Below are positions 57,804-64,000 of a stretch of DNA of 64,000 bases, one piece after another. The notes under the pieces were generated by a model. The model had not been told where the DNA came from, ran no database searches, and worked only from the letters and a program-made list of their open reading frames with translations. The stretch's first letter is position 1, and every line of letters begins with the position of its first letter. Made by a program: the position numbers and the translations under genes. The stretch is from Paracoccus onchidii (GTDB lineage: Bacteria; Pseudomonadota; Alphaproteobacteria; Rhodobacterales; Rhodobacteraceae), in contig NZ_JAQBIE010000005.1 of assembly GCF_028294535.1 (NCBI RefSeq), forward strand, positions 1 through 64,000. Reading direction: 5' to 3'.

Positions 57804-58271
57804 GTGACGCAGCAAATGGATGACAGCATGTTCGACAATCTTCCCCGTGGCACGATCGTCATCGAGGATCTGGAGGTCGGAATGACCCGTCATCTGCAAA
57901 AGCAGATTACCGATCATGATATCGAGCTTTTCGCCGAGGTTTCGACCGATCATAATCCCGTTCATCTGGATGAAAGCTATGCAAGGGATACGATCTTCGA
58001 AGGCCGGATTGCGCATGGCATGTTGACTGCGGGCCTGGTTTCAGCGGTGATTGGCGAACAGCTGCCGGGTCACGGCACGGTCTATCTTGGACAGACATTG
58101 AAATTCATGGCACCGGTGCGTCCGGGTGACATGGTGCGGGCCGAAGTGACCGTAGCTTCAATCGATCATGCGAAAAGGCGCGTGACGCTTGCAACCCGCT
58201 GCCTCGTGGGCGATACGGTCGTGCTGAAAGGCGAGGCCGTCGTATTGGCGCCAAGCCGCAAGTTCGACTGA
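57804..58271 (+). CDS. MaoC-family hydratase
   Basis: 155 residues, a hot-dog fold. The catalytic motif is DHNPVHLDESYA, with the catalytic aspartate and histidine, then FEGRIAHGMLTAGLVS and APVRPGDMVRAEV. MaoC-like enzymes hydrate enoyl-CoA of short or medium chain. The GTG at 57804 opens the frame; ATGs at 57816 and 57828 are other possible starts, none with a strong ribosome site. It may be the first gene of the run through ribF. Confidence 0.92.
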   Translation: MTQQMDDSMFDNLPRGTIVIEDLEVGMTRHLQKQITDHDIELFAEVSTDHNPVHLDESYARDTIFEGRIAHGMLTAGLVSAVIGEQLPGHGTVYLGQTLKFMAPVRPGDMVRAEVTVASIDHAKRRVTLATRCLVGDTVVLKGEAVVLAPSRKFD

Positions 58272-58300
58272 CGGGGCGCGGCTGCCCCAGTGGGGGCCTC

Positions 58301-59230
58301 GTGCACATCCATCGCGACTGGACAGGTTTACCGGCTGAAGCCCGTGGGGCAACGGTTGCCATGGGAAATTTTGACGGTGTTCACATGGGACATCGGGCCG
58401 TCATCGATGCGGCGAGGCGGGCGGTCGATGCCCCCTTGGGGATCATCACCTTTGAACCTCATCCCAGGCAATTCTTCGCACCTGATGCGCCGTCATTCCG
58501 CCTGATGAATTCCGAGGCGCGGGCGAACCGCCTGGCGCGGCTGGGGACTGAGCGTCTCTACGAGCTGCCTTTCGGGGCCGTGCTGGCCGGCCTGACCCCC
58601 GAAGCATTTGCGCAAGAGGTGCTGGTTGATGGGCTTGGCGTCAGGCATGTGACTGTCGGGCAGGATTTTTGCTTTGGCAAGAAACGTTCAGGCAATGTCA
58701 ATATTCTGCGTGATCTTGGCGAACGGCATGGTTTCGGTGTGACTGCGGTTCCTTTGGTCGGGGATGGCGGGCAGGAATACAGTTCGACCGCCATTCGCAA
58801 GGCGCTGAGCGAGGGACGCCCCCGCGATGCCGAGCGTATGCTGGGCCATTGGCACAGGATCGAAGGTGAAATCGTGCATGGCGAAAAGCGCGGTCGTGAA
58901 TTGGGCTGGCCAACGGCAAACATGCGGCTTGACGACCTGCATTTGCCGCGCCTTGGTGTCTATGCCGTGCTGGTCGATGTATTGACCGGACCTGAACGAC
59001 TGTCCTGCAAGGGCGTCGCAAGTCTTGGGGTAAGGCCCATGTTCGGGCGCAACGCGCCCAATCTCGAGGTGCATCTGTTTGACTATTCAGGTGACCTCTA
59101 TGGCCAGCATCTGTCTGTTGCGCTCGTCGATTTTCTCCGCGACGAAGAAAAGTTCGGCTCACTCGAGGATCTGGTCCGGCAAATCGATGCAGATGCCGAT
59201 CAGGCGCGCCGGTTGTTGTCGGGGGTCTGA
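58301..59230 (+). CDS. ribF: bifunctional riboflavin kinase / FAD synthetase
   Basis: 309 residues from a GTG. The FAD synthetase half shows VAMGNFDGVHMGHRAVI and TVGQDFCFGKKRSGN, and YSSTAIRKALSEG near the join. The flavokinase half has KRGRELGWPTANM, GVYAVLVDV and GVRPMFG. It makes FMN and then FAD. The FMN may serve the LLM domain of the NRPS protein among many others. Its stop overlaps the next start. Confidence 0.96.
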   Translation: MHIHRDWTGLPAEARGATVAMGNFDGVHMGHRAVIDAARRAVDAPLGIITFEPHPRQFFAPDAPSFRLMNSEARANRLARLGTERLYELPFGAVLAGLTPEAFAQEVLVDGLGVRHVTVGQDFCFGKKRSGNVNILRDLGERHGFGVTAVPLVGDGGQEYSSTAIRKALSEGRPRDAERMLGHWHRIEGEIVHGEKRGRELGWPTANMRLDDLHLPRLGVYAVLVDVLTGPERLSCKGVASLGVRPMFGRNAPNLEVHLFDYSGDLYGQHLSVALVDFLRDEEKFGSLEDLVRQIDADADQARRLLSGV

Positions 59231-59670
59231 TGCGTGAGCGTTTCTGGGAAATGCCGCTGTCACAGCTTGATCGCGACGAATGGGAAGCGCTGTGTGACGG
59301 TTGCGGGAAATGTTGTCTGAACAAGATTGAATATGAAGACAGCGACGAACTGGCGTTTACCCGTGTTGCCTGCAAGTTGCTGGACGGGCACGCCTGTCGT
59401 TGCAGTTCCTACGAGAATCGACATGATTATGTGCCGGAATGCGTTGTTCTGACCCCTGCGAAGCTGCGGGAAATATCCTGGTGGCTGCCATCGACCTGTG
59501 CGTATCGTTTGCGCCAAGAGGGACGGCCACTGCATAAATGGCACCCGCTGATCTCGGGGGATCCCGAATCCGTTCACCGCGCGAAGATCAGCGTTCGGGG
59601 CTGGACCGTCAGTGAGGCCGAAGTTCCCGAAGAAGAATGGGAAGATCACATCATCGAGGATCTGTCGTGA
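59230..59670 (+). CDS. YcgN-type cysteine-cluster protein
   Basis: 146 residues. Paired cysteines in ALCDGCGKCCLNKIE and HACRCSSYENR mark the UPF0260/YcgN group. The cysteines may bind zinc or an iron-sulfur cluster; the role is not known. It begins over the ribF stop and its own stop overlaps the aldolase start. Confidence 0.93.
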   Translation: MRERFWEMPLSQLDRDEWEALCDGCGKCCLNKIEYEDSDELAFTRVACKLLDGHACRCSSYENRHDYVPECVVLTPAKLREISWWLPSTCAYRLRQEGRPLHKWHPLISGDPESVHRAKISVRGWTVSEAEVPEEEWEDHIIEDLS

Positions 59671-60719
59671 ATTTTGCATCCGACAACGCCTATGGGGCGC
59701 ATCCTGCGGTATTGCAGGCGCTGATAGATTGCAATGAAGGCGCTGTGATGGGCTATGGCGCCGATCCGGTCTCGGCGCGCGCAACCGCGGCCATTCGCGA
59801 CATATTCGAGGCACCAGATGCCGAGGTCCATTTTGTCGCGACCGGAACAGCCGCCAATGCCCTGGTCTGTGCGCAGCTTTCACCGGGATTCGGGCGCATT
59901 TATTGCCATGAGGATGCCCATATCGAAACCAGCGAATGTGGCGCCCCCGAGTTTTTCACAGGTGGCGGAAAGTTGATCACTCTTGCCGGGGCGATGGGCA
60001 AGCTGAACGCCGGGCATTTGCAAGAGGCGCTGCGCATCGGCGCGGCAGAGGGCTGGAACGGCGGGCGCAACGCGATGCTGTCGATCACGAATTCGACCGA
60101 ATGGGGCACCGTTTATACACCGCAAGAGGTCGCCGCGCTGTCCAGGATCAGCCATGATGCAGGTTTGCCGGTGCATATGGATGGGGCAAGATTTGCCAAC
60201 GCAATCGCATCGCTGGGATGCCGTCCCGCCGATCTGACATGGCGCGCGGGCGTCGATGTATTGTGTTTTGGCGGCACCAAGAATGGGGCCATGGGGGCAG
60301 AGGCGGTGATCTTCTTTGATCCCGAACTGGCCGAAGGTTTCGCATATCGGCGCAAGCAGTCCGGGCATGTCTTTTCCAAACAGCGATTTCTGGCGGCGCA
60401 AATGCTGGCGCTTTGCGAAAACGGGTTGTGGACACAACTTGCCCTACAGGCCAATGCTGCGGCCACGCGCCTGGCCGAAGGGGTGGCGCGCGCGGGGGGG
60501 CATTTTCTGGCGCCGGTGCAAAGCAACGCGATTTTTGCTGCGATTCCCCTGGCGGCCCATCAGCGCGCCGTCGCAGCCGGGGCGAAATACCACCTGTGGC
60601 CGGACGCATCGGCCGACGGATCAGACCCGGTGCCGGTCCGGCTTGTCACGTCATGGAACACACCGGATTGCCAGATCGATGCCTTGGTTGACCTGTTGTG
60701 CCAGGGTGACGGCGCCTAG
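59667..60719 (+). CDS. ltaE: low-specificity L-threonine aldolase
   Basis: 350 residues from a GTG at 59667, with GAGGA 6 bases in front. It is a PLP fold type I enzyme with the lysine in VLCFGGTKNGAMG, TGTAANALV and HMDGARFANA. It splits threonine to glycine and acetaldehyde. The longer frame to 59637 is antisense-free but lies inside the YcgN-type gene and is not used. It meets cinA tail to tail. Confidence 0.95.
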   Translation: MNFASDNAYGAHPAVLQALIDCNEGAVMGYGADPVSARATAAIRDIFEAPDAEVHFVATGTAANALVCAQLSPGFGRIYCHEDAHIETSECGAPEFFTGGGKLITLAGAMGKLNAGHLQEALRIGAAEGWNGGRNAMLSITNSTEWGTVYTPQEVAALSRISHDAGLPVHMDGARFANAIASLGCRPADLTWRAGVDVLCFGGTKNGAMGAEAVIFFDPELAEGFAYRRKQSGHVFSKQRFLAAQMLALCENGLWTQLALQANAAATRLAEGVARAGGHFLAPVQSNAIFAAIPLAAHQRAVAAGAKYHLWPDASADGSDPVPVRLVTSWNTPDCQIDALVDLLCQGDGA

Positions 60720-61201
60720 CTTGCGCCCTGATCTGCGAACAGCGCATCCAGAAGCATTTGCAATGCGAAACTGACCGAGGCCTCGCGCACCTGTCGACGA
60801 CCCAGGGCGCCAAAATCGACCAGCCGCGTGACGGTGCCCGTCGCCGTTGCCACGCCAAAGCAAACGCGCCCTTCGGGCTTGTGCTCGGAACCTCCCGGGC
60901 CGGCAATGCCGGTGACCGCGACTGTAACGGTCGCGTCCGAGTTCCGCAGCGCGCCTTCGGCCATTTCAGCGGCGATCTCTGGGCTTACGGCGCCGTGCTT
61001 TTCCAGCGTTGTGGCGTTCACACCCAGCATCTGCCGTTTGGCCGCGTTTGAATAGGTGACAAACCCCCGGTCCAGCACGGCGGATGAACCGGGGATATCC
61101 GTCAATGCCGCAGCGATCATTCCGCCCGTGCAGCTTTCGGCAGTGGCGATCACGGCTTGTGCATCACGCGCCGCTGCCAGAACCTGTGCGGCCAGCGTCA
61201 C
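60716..61201 (-). CDS. cinA: CinA-family protein, nicotinamide-nucleotide amidase type
   Basis: 161 residues, the short CinA-C domain form. The motifs are VIATAESCTGGMIAAALT, DRGFVTYSNAAKRQML and VTGIAGPGGSEHKPEG. The enzyme deamidates NMN to recycle the nicotinamide ring. It is last in the minus-strand run purL-ispDF-pgpA-cinA and overlaps pgpA by 4 bases. Confidence 0.95.
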   Translation of the reverse strand: MTLAAQVLAAARDAQAVIATAESCTGGMIAAALTDIPGSSAVLDRGFVTYSNAAKRQMLGVNATTLEKHGAVSPEIAAEMAEGALRNSDATVTVAVTGIAGPGGSEHKPEGRVCFGVATATGTVTRLVDFGALGRRQVREASVSFALQMLLDALFADQGAS

Positions 61202-61689
61202 AGCAACACCAGATGAGCGAGTGCCGCGGCCAGCAATGTCGCGAAGCCGGCGAATATTCCAGCCCAGAGATCATCTTTCATGACGCCATCGACACCGCCT
61301 TCACGATCTGCACGCCCAACCAGCCACGGTTTCCAGATATCGAACAGGCGAAAGAACAGGAATGCCGCCACCCAGCCCGGATAGGGGAAGACCCCTGCGT
61401 CCATCCCCGAAAAATAGAATGCCGCTGAAGGAAAGCACAGGGCAAGCCATTGGCCCGCGACCTCATCGATGACGATTTCGCTGCGGTCAGGATCGCTCAT
61501 GCCGGCTGTATAGCGGCGCACAGCCCAGAACCCGATCAGGGTGACGGCCAAGGTCGCACACGCCAATAGTGGGAAATGCCCGACCCGATGCAACAGCACG
61601 CCCATGGCGAGGGCAATGGCGGACCCCCAGGTGCCGGGTGCCGGTTTCAAAAGCCCGGCCCCGAACCAGATGCAAAGCAGACGATCCAT
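61198..61689 (-). CDS. pgpA: phosphatidylglycerophosphatase A
   Basis: 163 residues. It has the usual PgpA start (LLCIWFGAGLLKPAPGTWGS), four hydrophobic helices, and the acidic site EIVIDEVAGQW. It removes phosphate from phosphatidylglycerophosphate at the inner membrane to give phosphatidylglycerol. It follows ispDF by 3 bases. Confidence 0.95.
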   Translation of the reverse strand: MDRLLCIWFGAGLLKPAPGTWGSAIALAMGVLLHRVGHFPLLACATLAVTLIGFWAVRRYTAGMSDPDRSEIVIDEVAGQWLALCFPSAAFYFSGMDAGVFPYPGWVAAFLFFRLFDIWKPWLVGRADREGGVDGVMKDDLWAGIFAGFATLLAAALAHLVLL

Positions 61690-61692
61690 GTC

Positions 61693-62841
61693 CTATTCCT
61701 TCATGAGCGCGACGGTTGCAATGGCGGCGATTCCTTCGCGGCGACCAGTGAAGCCGAGCCGTTCAGAGGTTGTGGCCTTTACGCTGATGCGCGGGGGTTC
61801 CACGCCCATGATTTCGGCAAGCCGATCCTGCATCGGCGCTGCATGAGGCCCGATCTTGGGCATTTCGCAGATCAGTGTCACATCCGCATTGCCAAAGGCA
61901 AACCCCCGGCTGCGCGCCAGATCGGCTGCGTGGCGCAGGAAAATTGCACTGTCCGCGCCCTTCCATTGCGGATCGCTTGGTGGAAAGTGGCGGCCGATAT
62001 CACCTTCGGCGAGCGCACCATAAATTGCATCGGTCAATGCATGCATACCGACATCGGCATCGGAATGTCCGATCAGTCCGCAATCATGGGGGATCTTCAC
62101 CCCACACAGCCAGACATGATCGCCCTGGCCGAAAGCGTGCACATCATATCCATTGCCCAGGCGAATATCCATCTTCCCTCTCAGCAGCCGTTCGGCCCGC
62201 GCGAAATCGGCGGGGTAGGTGATCTTGAGATTGTTTTCATCACCCGGGGTGATTTCAACCTCGATACCGGATTTCCGGGCAAGTTCGACATCATCGGCGG
62301 CATCTTCGGGATGGGCGCGATGAGCCTCAAGTATCGCTGCCAGGGCGAATCCTTGCGGTGTCTGGGCGCGAAACAATCCTTCCCGGGACGCGGTGCCGCG
62401 CACCTGGCCGTTTTCTCCGCGCCACAATGCGTCGGAGACGGGAAGGGCAGGCGCAGCGGCCCGCGCGCCGCCCTGTAACGCCGTCACCACGCCGGCGATA
62501 ACCTGCTGGCTGACCAGCGGTCGCGCGCCGTCATGGATCAGGACATGGCTGATGCCGCTATGTTTCAGGGTCTCAAGCGCGGCGCGGACACTGGCGGCGC
62601 GTGTGGCGCCACCGATGACGATGGTGGCCACCCCTTGCGTCAGGGCAATCGCCTGGGCGACATCATCCGGGTGCACGACCAGAATGATGCGCTCAAAGCC
62701 CGCAAAGGCGGCCAGAGCATGGGCCAGAACTGCGCGATCGCCCAATTGCCGCCATTGTTTCGGCCCCTCACCCCCGGCGCGGCTGCCGCGACCCGCAGCC
62801 GTGATGATCGCGGCGAAGCCGTGGGGTGCGGGTCCGGTCAT
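61693..62841 (-). CDS. ispDF: bifunctional IspD/IspF isoprenoid enzyme
   Basis: 382 residues, a fusion usual in alphaproteobacteria. The IspD part (about 1-225) has [19 protein letters not shown] and [11 protein letters not shown]. The IspF part (about 225-382) has [34 protein letters not shown] and [14 protein letters not shown] [12 protein letters not shown] at the end. It carries out two non-consecutive steps of the MEP pathway. Its start overlaps the purL stop as ATGA. Confidence 0.96.
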   Translation of the reverse strand: MTGPAPHGFAAIITAAGRGSRAGGEGPKQWRQLGDRAVLAHALAAFAGFERIILVVHPDDVAQAIALTQGVATIVIGGATRAASVRAALETLKHSGISHVLIHDGARPLVSQQVIAGVVTALQGGARAAAPALPVSDALWRGENGQVRGTASREGLFRAQTPQGFALAAILEAHRAHPEDAADDVELARKSGIEVEITPGDENNLKITYPADFARAERLLRGKMDIRLGNGYDVHAFGQGDHVWLCGVKIPHDCGLIGHSDADVGMHALTDAIYGALAEGDIGRHFPPSDPQWKGADSAIFLRHAADLARSRGFAFGNADVTLICEMPKIGPHAAPMQDRLAEIMGVEPPRISVKATTSERLGFTGRREGIAAIATVALMKE

Positions 62842-64000
62842 GCGTGGTCGGGCACGTCGCCATGGATCGCGTCGGCAAAGGCCGAACGATAAAGCGACGA
62901 CAACAGCTGAAGCGGCGCGCGATCCCCCCCAAGGGCAACTGTGTCGCCGCCAACCTGTCCGACCTGCGTCATTGGCACGTTGGCCTTGGCCGCAGCCTCC
63001 AGCAGCGTTTTGGCATTGTCGGGCGAGGCGGCGACCAGATACCGGGCCTGATCTTCGCCGAACAGTTGCGGGATCCGATCGTCGTCAAGGGTGATGCCCA
63101 GCCCTGCCGCTTCGCCCATTTCGAACGCGGCCAGTGCAAGCCCGCCATCGGACAGGTCCGTGGCCGCGGCAAGATGCGCGCGCATGTCACGCAGGAAGGT
63201 GCCGTGCTTTCGCTCGGCTTCGAGGTCGACATGAGGCGCGTCGCCGGTTTCCATGCCAAAGGCTTCATAGGCCAGGGCGGATTGTCCCAGATGGCCCTCG
63301 GTCTTGCCAATCACCAACAGGACGTCGCCTTCGGATGGCAATCCGGCGATCAGGTTCGCCAGATCATCGATCAGTCCGACCCCGCCGATGGTCGGGGTGG
63401 GCAGGATGCCCTTGCCGTCGGTCTCGTTGTATAGCGAAACGTTGCCCGACACGATCGGAAAGTCCAGCGCCCGGCAAGCCTCGCCGATGCCCTTGATGGC
63501 TCCGACGAACTGCCCCATGATTTCGGGCTTTTCGGGGTTGCCAAAATTGAGGTTGTCCGTCGTGGCCAACGGCAGGGCGCCCGCCGCGCACAGGTTGCGA
63601 TAGGCTTCGGCGACAGCCTGTTTGCCACCTTCTTGCGGGTTCGCGCGGACATAGCGAGGTGTCACGTCACTGGTGAAGGCCAGGGCCTTGTTGGTGCCGT
63701 GAACGCGCACGATCCCGGCCCCGATGCCGGGGCGGCGGATCGTGTCTGCGCCGACCTGGGTGTCATATTGTTCCCAGACCCATGATTTATGGGCATAGTT
63801 GGGCGAGCCGATCAGGGTTTTCAACGCCGCGATCGGGCCGATTTCGGGAAGGGCCGGCGTTTCGGTAACCGGCGGCGTCTCGACCCAGAGGCGATCATAT
63901 TCCGGTGCACTGGAAGACAGTTTGGACAGCGGCAGATCGGCCTTGATGTCACTTCCGTGGAGGATCAGGAAACGATCCTCGGCAATGGTTTCCCCGACAA
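62838..64000 (-). CDS. purL: phosphoribosylformylglycinamidine synthase II, partial
   Basis: The last 387 codons; the frame is open through 64000, so the N-terminal half lies outside the window. The visible part has [60 protein letters not shown] and [12 protein letters not shown], as in the single-chain PurL of the PurLQS complex. It makes FGAM in purine synthesis using glutamine-derived ammonia. It is translated ahead of ispDF on the same strand. Confidence 0.97.
   Translation of the reverse strand, partial: VGETIAEDRFLILHGSDIKADLPLSKLSSSAPEYDRLWVETPPVTETPALPEIGPIAALKTLIGSPNYAHKSWVWEQYDTQVGADTIRRPGIGAGIVRVHGTNKALAFTSDVTPRYVRANPQEGGKQAVAEAYRNLCAAGALPLATTDNLNFGNPEKPEIMGQFVGAIKGIGEACRALDFPIVSGNVSLYNETDGKGILPTPTIGGVGLIDDLANLIAGLPSEGDVLLVIGKTEGHLGQSALAYEAFGMETGDAPHVDLEAERKHGTFLRDMRAHLAAATDLSDGGLALAAFEMGEAAGLGITLDDDRIPQLFGEDQARYLVAASPDNAKTLLEAAAKANVPMTQVGQVGGDTVALGGDRAPLQLLSSLYRSAFADAIHGDVPDHA

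Overview
The window looks like chromosome of an alphaproteobacterium of the Rhodobacteraceae/Paracoccaceae type, perhaps Paracoccus-like. This is inferred from high-GC codon use, dense gene packing with many ATGA overlaps, and marker sets usual in that group: CarD, fused IspDF, FdxA beside an S4 protein and a SUV3-like helicase, the PhoH-YbeY-CorC run, and pccB/pccA/methylmalonyl-CoA mutase on one strand. No tRNA, rRNA, CRISPR array or complete mobile element was seen; only a truncated IS3-type transposase lies at the left edge.

Region 1 (1-25.9 kb) is a cell-surface polysaccharide locus of the Wzx/Wzy kind with a natural-product cassette inside it. The left arm holds a Wzz-like chain-length protein, a CpsD-like ATPase lacking the Walker A lysine, a GT2 transferase, a WecG/TagA transferase and a Wzy-like polymerase/ligase. 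From 6.3 kb a tight same-strand run encodes a type I PKS (KS-AT-KR-DH-ACP-TE), a GT2, an NRPS-like protein (formyltransferase, condensation remnant, adenylation domain interrupted by a luciferase-like monooxygenase, PCP), an EntD/Sfp-type phosphopantetheinyl transferase, two related SGNH-fold proteins (one a pseudoenzyme fused to a glycosidase-like domain), two more glycosyltransferases and a Wzx-like flippase. My inference is that an N-formyl-aminoacyl unit is made on the NRPS protein, extended once by the PKS, released by its TE, and built into or onto the lipid-linked glycan that the same operon assembles, flips and trims.

Region 2 (26-38 kb) is mixed housekeeping: a Hint-domain protein, a GlxA-type regulator, class II DAHP synthase, an LpxL/HtrB-like acyltransferase with an EamA transporter, Ssb, a lytic transglycosylase, homoserine dehydrogenase, and methylmalonyl-CoA mutase. 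Region 3 (38-44 kb) holds pccA and pccB with small lipoproteins between them; TTTGCAAA-like repeats in front of pccB suggest control by a short-chain acyl-CoA regulator (PccR/ScfR type).

Region 4 (44-64 kb) is core metabolism and envelope: alr-mlaE-mlaF, phoH-ybeY-corC-like, an alpha/beta hydrolase with an SCP2 protein, a TPR protein, the SUV3-like helicase with an S4 protein, fdxA, carD, ppaC with a HAD hydrolase, a MaoC protein, ribF, a YcgN-type protein, threonine aldolase, and on the other strand purL-ispDF-pgpA-cinA, with purL running off the right edge.
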